Shown here piece after piece: positions 32,702-40,511 of a stretch of DNA of 64,000 nt. Origin of the DNA: Citrobacter sp. Res13-Sevr-PEB04-36 (GTDB taxonomy: Bacteria > Pseudomonadota > Gammaproteobacteria > Enterobacterales > Enterobacteriaceae); the NCBI RefSeq assembly GCF_015672735.1, contig NZ_JADABY010000055.1, positions 58,450 through 122,449 of the forward strand. The letters are read 5' to 3'. Both the position numbers and the translations under genes were made by a program. How positions within the stretch are numbered: position 1 is the stretch's first letter; every line of letters starts with the position of its first letter. The notes under the pieces were generated by a model that saw nothing but the letters and a program-made list of their open reading frames with translations, searched no databases and was not told the origin of the DNA.

Positions 32702-33012
32702 TCCGCAAAGCCTTTGTGATGCAGGTGAATGCCGACGCGCACGTTGAGTATCAGCGTCGGCATAATCCCATCTGGCCGGAGCTGGAAGCCGTACTGAAAG
32801 CCCATGGTGCGCATCACTACGCGATTTATCTCGACCAGGAGCGCAGCCTGCTGTTTGCCACCGTTGAGATTGAATCCGAAGAGCGCTGGAATGCCGTCGC
32901 CAGCACCGACGTTTGCCAGCGTTGGTGGAAGCATATGCGTGACGTAATGCCGGCAAACCCGGACAACAGCCCGGTGAGCGCAGAGCTAAAAGAAGTGTTT
33001 TATTTGCAGTAG
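32698..33012 (+). CDS. rhaM: L-rhamnose mutarotase RhaM
   Basis: RhaM interconverts alpha and beta anomers of L-rhamnose, feeding the anomer used by the isomerase. The 104-residue ferredoxin-like protein has the conserved His/Tyr active-site pattern [12 protein letters not shown] (18-29), HHYAIYLD near 40 and the C-terminal [10 protein letters not shown] near 77. It is the same size as E. coli RhaM. The ATG overlaps the TGA of the dehydrogenase gene. In E. coli it directly follows rhaD. It is the last gene of the operon, with a REP after it. Confidence 0.95.
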   Translation: MIRKAFVMQVNADAHVEYQRRHNPIWPELEAVLKAHGAHHYAIYLDQERSLLFATVEIESEERWNAVASTDVCQRWWKHMRDVMPANPDNSPVSAELKEVFYLQ

Positions 33013-33014
33013 TC

Positions 33015-33056
33015 TTGTAGGCCGGATAAAGCGCTAACGCGCCGCATCCGGCATAA
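33015..33056. repeat. REP element
   Basis: GTAGGCCGGATAAAGCGC and GCGCCGCATCCGGCATAA form a REP hairpin between the convergent genes rhaM and the XRE-cupin regulator. Confidence 0.83.
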
Positions 33057-33069
33057 CGCAACATAACAG

Positions 33070-33618
33070 TTAGTTCTGCTCAGAAACCAGAATCGCCTGG
33101 GTGTCAGGCTCCAGTGCTTTAAAAATATGCGCCTGATCCGCGGGATAACAAATGTAATCCCCTTCGCCTAATTCTTCCGGCGCTTCCATCAATCCCACCT
33201 TCGCCTTTCCCTGCGTCACGATAATATGTTCAACCGATCCCGGTGGATGTGGCTGCGAAATGCGGTCCGCGCCCGGTTGCGTTAGCAGCAGATAGATATC
33301 CCGCCTGGCGCCCGGAGGACAGGCCGCCAGTAAAATGGCCTGATAGTGAGCCTGCTCCGCGACTACTTTGGTTCCTTCGCCCCGGCGGATCACCTGCGTT
33401 TTTTGCACCACAGGCTCCAGCAGTCGCGCAAAGGGAATATCCAGCGCCACACACAACGACCACAGCGTTTCCAGGCTAGGATTGCCATTACCCGCTTCCA
33501 GCTGCGAGAGCGTCGATTTTGCAATTCCCGCACGACGGGCGATCTCTGCCAGCGACAAGCCGGTACGCTGACGTTCACGCACCAGGCTTTTCGCAATCAT
33601 ACTGATGGGTTGGGTCAT
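33070..33618 (-). CDS. XRE-cupin transcriptional regulator
   Basis: This 182-residue cytoplasmic regulator has an N-terminal XRE-type helix-turn-helix (about 10-64, with LSLAEIARRAGIAKSTLSQL) and a C-terminal cupin sensor domain (about 110-180, with SVEHIIVTQGKAKVG). This architecture is common in regulators of amino-acid or amine metabolism. It is divergent from an azlCD-like exporter pair, and matched inverted sites lie in the 101-base gap, so it probably represses azlCD and itself. The ligand is unknown. Confidence 0.82.
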   Translation of the reverse strand: MTQPISMIAKSLVRERQRTGLSLAEIARRAGIAKSTLSQLEAGNGNPSLETLWSLCVALDIPFARLLEPVVQKTQVIRRGEGTKVVAEQAHYQAILLAACPPGARRDIYLLLTQPGADRISQPHPPGSVEHIIVTQGKAKVGLMEAPEELGEGDYICYPADQAHIFKALEPDTQAILVSEQN

Positions 33619-33637
33619 TCATGACTCCATGTTCTTT

Positions 33638-33707
33638 ATATCGAACGAATCGTTCGTCTTGTAAAGCAATCTTGTTGCGTTCATTATAATGGAAATTCGT
33701 TCGATAT
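33638..33707. promoter_or_regulatory. Paired inverted operator sites for the XRE-cupin regulator
   Basis: ATATCGAACGAAT at 33638-33650 recurs as its exact reverse complement ATTCGTTCGATAT at 33695-33707. The first copy is extended into a perfect palindrome, CGAACGA-A-TCGTTCG (33642-33656). Both lie in the gap between the divergent regulator and azlC genes. Binding by the regulator is inferred from position. Confidence 0.65.
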
Positions 33708-33719
33708 GGCTAAAACGGG

Positions 33720-34379
33720 ATGAAACATTATTTTTCCAGTCTTAAAGGCGACACGATAAAAGCGATCCTTTTAGTGTGTCTGGCGGTCGGCGTGGTGGGG
33801 ATATCTTACGGTTCGCTAGCGATGGCCTATGGCTTCCCGCTGTGGGTACCGTTTGTGCTCTCCATTACGGTGCTGGCAGGCGCATCTGAATTTATGTTTA
33901 TCGGTATTGTCGCCAGTGGCGGTAATCCGCTGGCCGCTGCAGCAGCCGGGTTGCTGGTGAATGCCCGCCACGTTCCGTTCGGCGTAACGGTGCGCGATCT
34001 GGTGGGGACACGGGCCGCCAGTTTCCTCGGCTGCCATATCATGAACGATGAAAGCGTGGTGTTCGGCCTGTCGCAAAAAACGCCGGAGCAGCGCAAAGCC
34101 GCCTACTGGCTGTGCGGCCTGGGCGTTGCCATTATCTGGCCGCTGGGCACGCTGCTTGGGGCGATGGTTGGCAAGCTACTGCCCGCCCCGGAAACCATCG
34201 GCCTGGATGCCGTCTTCCCCGCCATTCTGCTGGCCTTAGTGGTCCCGGCATTTAAAAACCGTACCACGCTGGTTCGCGCCTGTAGCGGGGCCGCACTGTC
34301 ACTCGCCGCCGTGCCGTTTGCCCCGGTTGGCCTGCCGGTCCTGCTTTCACTGTTTGGCTTACTGACGAGGAAGAAATAA
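33720..34379 (+). CDS. AzlC-family amino-acid exporter large subunit
   Basis: This 219-residue inner-membrane protein belongs to the AzlC/YgaZ family, the large subunit of branched-chain amino-acid exporters. It has five to seven hydrophobic helices. The family motifs SITVLAGASEFMFIG (near 49-63) and LLVNARHVPFGV (78-89) are present. The start at 33720 has only a weak AACGGG ribosome site. Its TAA overlaps the next start by one base (TAATG). The exported compound is not determined: YgaZH handles valine and methionine, but this is a separate copy. Confidence 0.82.
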   Translation: MKHYFSSLKGDTIKAILLVCLAVGVVGISYGSLAMAYGFPLWVPFVLSITVLAGASEFMFIGIVASGGNPLAAAAAGLLVNARHVPFGVTVRDLVGTRAASFLGCHIMNDESVVFGLSQKTPEQRKAAYWLCGLGVAIIWPLGTLLGAMVGKLLPAPETIGLDAVFPAILLALVVPAFKNRTTLVRACSGAALSLAAVPFAPVGLPVLLSLFGLLTRKK

Positions 34380-34699
34380 TGGGCAACATGACGCTATTTA
34401 TCGTCGGTATCGCCGTACTCTCTCTGGGCACCTATTTAATGCGTTTAGGCGGCGCGAAACTGGGGAGCCGTCTGGCATTCTCCGAGCGTTCACAAGCGCT
34501 GCTTTCCGATGCCGCGACGGTATTACTGTTCTCTGTTGCGCTGGCAACCACCTTTTACGAAGGTGAGCACTTTGCCGGGATGGCTCGGGTGCTGGGCGTT
34601 GGTTTTGCGGTTTTTCTTGCCTGGCGAAAAGCACCATTAATCGTGGTAATCATCGCCGCCGCTGTCGCCACCGCGCTGTTGCGTCTGGCGGGTATATAA
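34379..34699 (+). CDS. AzlD-family exporter small subunit
   Basis: This 106-residue protein with four hydrophobic segments belongs to the AzlD/YgaH family, the small partner of AzlC. GTYLMRLGGAKLGSRL near residues 17-32 and ATVLLFSVALATTFYE near 47 fit the family. It is translationally coupled to the azlC-like gene by a one-base overlap. The two proteins should form one exporter in the inner membrane. Confidence 0.8.
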   Translation: MGNMTLFIVGIAVLSLGTYLMRLGGAKLGSRLAFSERSQALLSDAATVLLFSVALATTFYEGEHFAGMARVLGVGFAVFLAWRKAPLIVVIIAAAVATALLRLAGI

Positions 34700-34749
34700 A
34701 CTAAAAGTGTGCCCTTGTGCACAAAGCTCGCTCGCGCTTACCTGGCAAA

Positions 34750-34769
34750 ATGTCACTGCACACTGACAT
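34750..34769. promoter_or_regulatory. Inverted repeat upstream of frvA
   Basis: ATGTCA and TGACAT arms flank CTGCACAC, 69 bases before frvA. It could be an operator for FrvR or another regulator. A GTGTGC/GCACA repeat lies 30-40 bases upstream. Both calls rest on symmetry only. Confidence 0.35.
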
Positions 34770-34837
34770 ATTGCCGCTCATCTCTTCGCCATCTCGACGT
34801 TAAAATCGTATTCATTAGGTTTTAACGGAGTCTCACC

Positions 34838-35284
34838 ATGGCAGCCCTTACAGCGAACTGCATTGACCTGAATATTCAGGGCAATAGCGTTTATTCCATC
34901 CTCAAGCAGCTGGCGGATATGGCCTTTCATAACGGTTACGTCAGCGACCGTAATCAGTTTTTACAAACGCTGCTGCTGCGCGAAAAATTGCACTCCACTG
35001 GCTTTGGTTCGGGCATCGCCGTTCCTCACGGCAAAAGCACCTGCGTGAAGCAACCCTTCGTCCTGTTCGCACGTAAATCCGCCAACGTGGACTGGAAAGC
35101 CAGCGATGGCGAAGACGTCAACTGCTGGATCTGTCTCGGCGTGCCACAGGCTGGTGAAGACGACCAGGTCAAAATCATCGGCACCCTGTGTCGCAAAATT
35201 ATCCATCAGGATTTTATCAACCAGCTGAAACAGGGCGACGTCGACCAGGTGCTGGCGTTGTTAAATCAGACCTTAACCTCATAA
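34838..35284 (+). CDS. frvA: PTS EIIA component FrvA (fructose-like)
   Basis: FrvA is a 148-residue cytoplasmic EIIA protein of the fructose-type PTS. It takes phosphate from HPr on His64 (AVPHGKS) and passes it to the EIIB domain of FrvB. It is one residue different in length from E. coli FrvA at most. It is the first gene of frvABXR, with GGAG before its ATG, and ends ten bases before frvB. The sugar is unknown in E. coli and cannot be deduced here. Confidence 0.93.
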   Translation: MAALTANCIDLNIQGNSVYSILKQLADMAFHNGYVSDRNQFLQTLLLREKLHSTGFGSGIAVPHGKSTCVKQPFVLFARKSANVDWKASDGEDVNCWICLGVPQAGEDDQVKIIGTLCRKIIHQDFINQLKQGDVDQVLALLNQTLTS

Positions 35285-35294
35285 GGAAGCGGCT

Positions 35295-36740
35295 ATGGAG
35301 ACATCCTTACGCTTAGTGGCGATCACCAACTGCCCTGCGGGAATCGCCCACACTTACATGGTGGCGGAAGCACTGGAGCAAAAAGCGCGTTCGCTTGGCC
35401 ATACCATTAAAGTTGAAACTCAAGGCTCAAGCGGCGTCGAAAACCGGCTGAGCAATGAAGAGATTGCCGCTGCGGATTACGTGATTCTGGCGACGGGACG
35501 CGGGTTAAGCGCTGATGATCGCGCGCGCTTTGCCGGAAAAAAGGTCTATGAGATCGCTATTTCCCAGGCGCTGAAAAACATCGACCAGATTTTCACCCAG
35601 TTACCCTCTCATTCACAGCTTTTCGCCGCCGATAGTGGCGTCAAGCTGGGCAAGCAGGATGTACAGCAGGGCAGCGTAATGAGCCACTTGATGGCGGGGG
35701 TTTCCGCTGCGCTGCCGTTTGTTATCGGCGGTGGTATTCTGGTCGCCATCGCCAATATGCTGGTGCAGTTCGGTTTACCGTATACCGATATGTCGAAAGG
35801 TGCGCCGTCGTTTACCTGGGTTGTCGAGTCTATCGGCTATCTTGGCTTCACCTTTATGATCCCGATAATGGGCGCGTATATTGCCTGGTCGATTGGCGAT
35901 AAACCGGCGTTCGCCCCGGCGTTTCTGGTGTGCTATCTGGCGAACGATAAAGGGCTACTGGGGACGCAATCCGGCGCGGGATTTCTCGGCGCGGTAGTGC
36001 TGGGGTTGGCAATTGGCTACTTCGTGCTGTGGTTTCGCAAAGTGCGCCTTGGCAAAGCGCTTCAGCCGCTGCTCGGCTCAATGCTGATCCCGTTCGTCAC
36101 CCTGCTGGTATTTGGCGTGCTGACGTACTACGTCGTCGGCCCGGTGATGTCCGACATCATGGGCGGCCTGCTGCACTTCCTGAACACCATTCCACCCTCA
36201 ATGAAAATGGGCGCCGCCTTCCTCGTTGGCGCGATGCTGGCGTTCGATATGGGCGGCCCTATCAACAAAACCGCGTGGTTCTTTTGCTTCTCGCTGCTGG
36301 AAAAACACATCTATGACTGGTACGCCATCGTTGGCGTAGTGGCGCTGATGCCGCCCGTCGCCGCAGGCATCGCCACCTATATCGCACCAAAACTGTTTAC
36401 GTCACAGGAGAAGGCCGCCGCCAGCAGCGCGATTGTGGTAGGCGCAACCGTCGCCACTGAACCGGCAATTCCTTACGCGCTGGCCGCACCACTGCCGATG
36501 ATTACCGCCAATACACTCTCCGGCGGCATTACCGGTATGCTGGTGATCGCCTTCGGAATCAAACGCCTGGCACCGGGTTTAGGTATCTTTGACCCGCTGA
36601 TCGGTCTGATGTCGCCGGTGGGGTCATTTTATCTGGTGCTGGCGATAGGCCTGGCGCTAAACATTTCTCTAATCATCATTCTGAAAGGATTGTGGCTCAA
36701 ACGTAAAGCCGCGCAGCAGGAGCTTGCCCATGAACATTGA
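35295..36740 (+). CDS. frvB: PTS EIIBC component FrvB (fructose-like)
   Basis: FrvB is the 481-residue membrane permease of the Frv PTS. An N-terminal EIIB domain (1-105) carries the phosphorylated Cys13 in TNCPAGIAHTYM. An EIIC domain with about ten membrane helices follows (130-470), with AFDMGGPINKTA near residue 317. It shares the fructose/mannitol-type architecture. Its last 11 bases overlap frvX. Phosphorylated sugar would be delivered to the cytoplasm, where FrvX or other enzymes act. Confidence 0.93.
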   Translation: METSLRLVAITNCPAGIAHTYMVAEALEQKARSLGHTIKVETQGSSGVENRLSNEEIAAADYVILATGRGLSADDRARFAGKKVYEIAISQALKNIDQIFTQLPSHSQLFAADSGVKLGKQDVQQGSVMSHLMAGVSAALPFVIGGGILVAIANMLVQFGLPYTDMSKGAPSFTWVVESIGYLGFTFMIPIMGAYIAWSIGDKPAFAPAFLVCYLANDKGLLGTQSGAGFLGAVVLGLAIGYFVLWFRKVRLGKALQPLLGSMLIPFVTLLVFGVLTYYVVGPVMSDIMGGLLHFLNTIPPSMKMGAAFLVGAMLAFDMGGPINKTAWFFCFSLLEKHIYDWYAIVGVVALMPPVAAGIATYIAPKLFTSQEKAAASSAIVVGATVATEPAIPYALAAPLPMITANTLSGGITGMLVIAFGIKRLAPGLGIFDPLIGLMSPVGSFYLVLAIGLALNISLIIILKGLWLKRKAAQQELAHEH

Positions 36741-37800
36741 GTTACTACAGCAGTTATGCGAAGCCAGCGCCGTCAGCGGTGATGAACAGGAAGTTCGCTC
36801 GATTTTGATCAATACGCTGGAACCGTGCGTGGATGAAATCACCTTTGACGGCCTCGGCAGCTTTGTCGCCCGCAAAGGCAATCACGGACCGAAAGTCGCC
36901 ATCGTCGGGCATATGGATGAAGTGGGCTTTATGGTGACGCATATCGATGAGAGCGGTTTTATCCGTTTCACCACCATTGGCGGGTGGTGGAATCAATCGA
37001 TGCTCAATCATCGGGTGACCGTTCGCAACCGCGCGGGGATAAAAATACCCGGCGTCATCGGCTCCGTGGCGCCACACGCCCTGACGGAAAAGCAGAAGCA
37101 ACAGCCGCTGTCGTTTGACGAAATGTTTATTGATGTTGGCGCAAGCAACCGCGAAGAGGTGGAACAACGCGGTATTGCGATCGGTGATTTCATCAGCCCA
37201 GAAGCGAACTTTGCCCGCTGGGGTGAAGACAAAATTGTCGGCAAAGCGCTGGATAACCGCGTCGGCTGCGCCCTGATGGCGGAGCTTTTACAGGCGGTGG
37301 GTAACCCGGAAATCACCCTGTACGGCGTTGGCAGCGTGGAAGAAGAGGTTGGGCTGCGCGGGGCGCAAACCTCGGCTGAGCATATCAAGCCCGATATGGT
37401 GATCGTGTTGGACACGGCGGTTGCGGGCGACGTGCCCGGCATCGACAGTATTAAATATCCGCTGAAGCTCGGCGCTGGCCCAGGGCTGATGCTGTTTGAT
37501 AAGCGCTATTTCCCCAACCAGCAGCTGGTCGCCGCGTTAAAAGAGAGCGCCGTAAGCAGCAGTGCGCCATTGCAGTTTTGCACCATGAAAACCGGGGCGA
37601 CAGACGGCGGGCGCTACAACGTGATGGGCGGCGGTCGCCCGGTGGCGGCGCTGTGCCTGGCGACCCGCTATCTGCACGCTAACAGCGGCATGGTTTCGGC
37701 AACAGATTATGACGCCCTGTTCACCCTGGTCCGCGAACTGCTGACCACGCTGACGGCGGATAAGGTCAAAGCCTTCACCAATTTTCGTCAGGTGATCTAA
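36730..37800 (+). CDS. frvX: M42-family metallopeptidase-like protein FrvX
   Basis: FrvX belongs to the M42 (glutamyl aminopeptidase/endoglucanase-like) metallohydrolases. The 356-residue protein has metal-site motifs His61-Met-Asp63 (VGHMDEVGFM), KALDNRVGC near 174, EEEVGLRGAQ near 206 and LDTAVAGDVPG near 227. The start is the ATG at 36730, and an upstream TTG is less likely. The family includes real peptidases, and a carbohydrate role within a PTS operon is unproven. It overlaps both frvB and frvR. Confidence 0.92.
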   Translation: MNIELLQQLCEASAVSGDEQEVRSILINTLEPCVDEITFDGLGSFVARKGNHGPKVAIVGHMDEVGFMVTHIDESGFIRFTTIGGWWNQSMLNHRVTVRNRAGIKIPGVIGSVAPHALTEKQKQQPLSFDEMFIDVGASNREEVEQRGIAIGDFISPEANFARWGEDKIVGKALDNRVGCALMAELLQAVGNPEITLYGVGSVEEEVGLRGAQTSAEHIKPDMVIVLDTAVAGDVPGIDSIKYPLKLGAGPGLMLFDKRYFPNQQLVAALKESAVSSSAPLQFCTMKTGATDGGRYNVMGGGRPVAALCLATRYLHANSGMVSATDYDALFTLVRELLTTLTADKVKAFTNFRQVI

Positions 37801-39545
37801 TGCTCAGTGAACGCCAGTTGAGAATAGTCGACCTCCTTGAACAGCAGCCCTGCTTGCTGGGTGAGCTGGCGCGGCAAACTGGCGTGTCGAGCCGCACGAT
37901 CCTGCGCGATATTGATTACCTCAACTTTACCTTCAGCGGTAAAGCCCGCATTCACCCCGCAGGGAGTGCAGGCTATCAGCTGGATATTATCGACCGGCAC
38001 AGCTATTTCCAGCTTTTACAACGTCATGATAATGATGACCGGTTGCTGGCGATATTATTGCTAAACCCATTTACGACCCGCATGCAGCTCGCGTCGACGC
38101 TGAATTTACCTGAGACCTGGGTCGCCGACAGATTGCCTCGTCTGAAGCAGCGCTACGAGCGCGCCTTCAACATTCAGAGCCGCCCTGGCGTCGGGCACTT
38201 TATTGATGAGCCTGAAGAAAAGCGCATTATCCTGCTGGCGAATTTACTGAAAAAAGATCCGCTGTTGATTCCCCTGCCAGGCATGACGCGCGAGAACATC
38301 GAGCAACTTCAGCAGGCCTGCGAAAGCCTGCACGCTTTTGCACTGGTTGCTGGAGAGTATCTCGCCAGCGTAGTGCTTGCCGTTTATGCCCTGCGCAACC
38401 AGCTCACCGCTGCCTGGCCTGAGTGTCAGCATTGTGCGCTTAATAATGCGGTGGAACAGGCGGGAATTTATCTGGGAGACAAGGCGTTCAGCACGCTGGT
38501 TGGGCTGCTGGAAATGCAGCAACGGCATACCGCTGCTATTTCCGAACAGGGCGTCGTGTCGCTGCTAAAATCGCTCCCCGGCGTCGCCCCACTGAACATT
38601 ATCGACGAACAGCTGGTCGAAAACATTACCGGTCACCTCCTGCGCTGCGTCGCGGCCCCGGTGTGGATCCCGGAACATCGTCAGGGCAGCATGAACAACC
38701 TGAAGGCCGCCTGGCCCGCAGCCTTCGACATGAGCCTGCGTTTTATCGCCCGGTTGCGCGAACAGTTGGATATTCCACTGTTCGACAGCGATCTGATTGG
38801 GCTTTATTTTGCCTGCGCCCTGGAACGGCATCAAAACGAACGCCAGCCGATTATTTTGCTCTCCGATCAAAACGCCATCGCCACCATTAACCAGCTGGCG
38901 ATTGAGCGGGACGTGCTGAATTGCCGGGTGATCATCGCCCGTAGCGTGCATGACGTGAGCGCTATTTGTGAGGAAATAACCCCGTTGTTAATCATCAACA
39001 ACAGCCACTATCTGATTGATGATGCTGAAAAAAACGTTCTGAATATCAAAAATATTATCACCGCAACCGGTACCGAGCAGATTAAAAACTTCCTCGCTAC
39101 GGCGTTTATCCGCCAGCAACCTGAGCGTTTCTTTTCCCTGCAGGGCAGCTTCCATTATGCCAATGCGACAGGCGAATCCTGGCAGGGAATTATCGGGAAA
39201 ATCTGCGGGCAACTGGTGATACAGAGCCATATCACCGAGGATGAAGCACAGCGTATTTGCGCCCGGGAGCATGAAGGTGAAAACTTGATTGTAAATCGTC
39301 TGGCGATCCCCCACTGCTGGAGCGAACAAGAGCGCCGCTTTCGTGGATTTTTTATCACCCTTGCTCATCCCGTGCAGGTCAATAACGAGCCGGTCAGCCA
39401 TGTACTCATCGCTTGTGCCGCCGCCGACGCGCGCCATGAGTTAAAAATCTTCAGCTATTTATCCAGCGTACTGTGCCGTCATCCGGCGGAAACTATTGCG
39501 GGACTGGCGGGGTATGAGGCGTTTATTGCGCTGCTCAAAGAGTAA
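37800..39545 (+). CDS. frvR: PRD-containing operon regulator FrvR
   Basis: FrvR is a 581-residue transcription regulator of the BglG/MtlR-like PRD activator class. It has an N-terminal helix-turn-helix (LGELARQTGVSSRTILRDI at 19-37), PTS regulation domains in the middle (about 150-400), and a C-terminal EIIA-like domain (about 430-581) with the putative phospho-histidine in VNRLAIPHCW. Phosphorylation by PTS proteins probably sets its activity. Its ATG overlaps the frvX TAA by one base. A terminator follows. Confidence 0.92.
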   Translation: MLSERQLRIVDLLEQQPCLLGELARQTGVSSRTILRDIDYLNFTFSGKARIHPAGSAGYQLDIIDRHSYFQLLQRHDNDDRLLAILLLNPFTTRMQLASTLNLPETWVADRLPRLKQRYERAFNIQSRPGVGHFIDEPEEKRIILLANLLKKDPLLIPLPGMTRENIEQLQQACESLHAFALVAGEYLASVVLAVYALRNQLTAAWPECQHCALNNAVEQAGIYLGDKAFSTLVGLLEMQQRHTAAISEQGVVSLLKSLPGVAPLNIIDEQLVENITGHLLRCVAAPVWIPEHRQGSMNNLKAAWPAAFDMSLRFIARLREQLDIPLFDSDLIGLYFACALERHQNERQPIILLSDQNAIATINQLAIERDVLNCRVIIARSVHDVSAICEEITPLLIINNSHYLIDDAEKNVLNIKNIITATGTEQIKNFLATAFIRQQPERFFSLQGSFHYANATGESWQGIIGKICGQLVIQSHITEDEAQRICAREHEGENLIVNRLAIPHCWSEQERRFRGFFITLAHPVQVNNEPVSHVLIACAAADARHELKIFSYLSSVLCRHPAETIAGLAGYEAFIALLKE

Positions 39546-39560
39546 CTGCAGAAAACTAAA

Positions 39561-39583
39561 AAAGCGCCGCAAGGGCGCTCTTT
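39561..39583 (+). terminator. Terminator after frvR
   Basis: AGCGCC pairs with GGCGCT around GCAAG. The stem is flanked by A residues upstream and CTTT downstream, so it may serve the convergent small gene at 39602 as well. Confidence 0.75.
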
Positions 39584-39601
39584 CGACAGTATTAAGGTAT
39601 C

Positions 39602-39814
39602 TTATTTCAGCAGTTCAGCCGTCATGTGCACGCGGTTACCGGTGTAAGCCTGAGTGATTTTATAATCGCTGGCACCTGCACGTTCAGCCTGAGCGGCAAT
39701 TTTCGCTTCAGCACTTTCCAGCGTAGAGCCGGTCGCGGTAACAGACTGAGCAGCGAAAGAACCGAAAGAGGTAGCGAGAGCGATAACTGCGACAAAAGTT
39801 TTGATGCTTTTCAT
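39602..39814 (-). CDS. DUF1471 (YdgH/BhsA/McbA family) periplasmic protein
   Basis: This 70-residue precursor has a signal peptide cleaved after GSFA (residue 21) and a 49-residue mature domain with the DUF1471 features SVTATGSTLESAEAKIA and ASDYKITQAYTG. Related proteins (BhsA, McbA, YhcN) are stress-induced and affect biofilm and surface properties. Which one is the orthologue cannot be decided. E. coli K-12 has no such gene here. It is divergent from a Crp/Fnr-like gene. Confidence 0.85.
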   Translation of the reverse strand: MKSIKTFVAVIALATSFGSFAAQSVTATGSTLESAEAKIAAQAERAGASDYKITQAYTGNRVHMTAELLK

Positions 39815-39845
39815 GATATAAACCCTTTAACTTAGTTGTTTTGAT

Positions 39846-39860
39846 AAGGCACCGTGCCTT
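39846..39860. promoter_or_regulatory. Palindrome in the DUF1471/Crp-like divergent region
   Basis: AAGGCAC-C-GTGCCTT is a perfect seven-base inverted repeat, 32 bases before the DUF1471 start. A second symmetrical element, TCAAAT-T-ATTTGA, lies at 39923-39935 just before the divergent gene. Either could be an operator for the Crp/Fnr-like protein. No experimental analogue is known to me. Confidence 0.45.
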
Positions 39861-39943
39861 GATGTGATAAATAATAGCCCTCACATCGCACAACTAAAAG
39901 CGGAAGGATTTGCCAATCTTGTTCAAATTATTTGAGATATAAA

Positions 39944-40465
39944 GTGTCACCTGAATACAATCAAATATTACTGTCAGGCACGCGAAAAAAGCCACAATCT
40001 GCGGGCAGTTGGTTGCTGCGTCAAGGTGAAAGGCAAAGCAAAATTTATTATTTACATCATGGTGTTGCTCGTGCGGTGCATCACTCAGCCAACGGTTCAG
40101 AACGGGTGAAAGAGTTTTACTTCCCGGGTGAATATTGTTTTCTGTACCTGAACTGGCTAACCCACACCTCGGCAGATTACAGCCTGCAAATGATCACCCC
40201 AGGCGAAATCAGTGAAATTTCTCTGGCATTGCTGGATGCGCCGGAACATCGGGATATCAAGACACAGTTACTGGTCCAGCAGTTGATCTACAAAGAGAAA
40301 AAAGAACAAATGCTGCTGCTTAATACGCCAGAACAACGCTACCAGTATGTTCAGACACACTTCCCCGGTTGGGAATTGCTGCTCACTCAACGAGACCTCG
40401 CCAATTACATTGGCATTACACCCGTTAGCCTGTCCCGCATTCGCCAGCGTCTTAACAAAGGTTAA
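39944..40465 (+). CDS. Crp/Fnr-family transcriptional regulator
   Basis: This protein of about 173 residues looks like a compact Crp/Fnr-type regulator. An N-terminal cyclic-nucleotide-binding-like beta roll (about 15-105, with LLRQGERQSKIYYLHHGVAR) is followed by a dimer helix and a C-terminal helix-turn-helix (LTQRDLANYIGITPVSLSRIR). No Fe-S cysteine set of the Fnr type and no clear cAMP-contact set is seen, so the ligand is unknown. I chose the GTG at 39944 over a TTG four codons upstream. Neither has a strong ribosome site. Confidence 0.72.
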   Translation: MSPEYNQILLSGTRKKPQSAGSWLLRQGERQSKIYYLHHGVARAVHHSANGSERVKEFYFPGEYCFLYLNWLTHTSADYSLQMITPGEISEISLALLDAPEHRDIKTQLLVQQLIYKEKKEQMLLLNTPEQRYQYVQTHFPGWELLLTQRDLANYIGITPVSLSRIRQRLNKG

Positions 40466-40511
40466 CGCATTCCTTTTTTGCGTAGATTATTGTCCCGCCA
40501 TTCTTCACAAG

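Noticed and set aside
4824..33056. Recurring GCCGGAT/ATCCGGC palindromes as a possible CRISPR or attachment-site array
   Set aside because: They are scattered one or two at a time in gaps between genes, with no regular spacers. They are standard REP/BIME units.
33706..33723. A five-codon minicistron (MAKTG, ending in TGA) overlapping the azlC-like start
   Set aside because: It is very short and poorly spaced from any ribosome site, and it overlaps the proposed operator, so chance is the simplest explanation.
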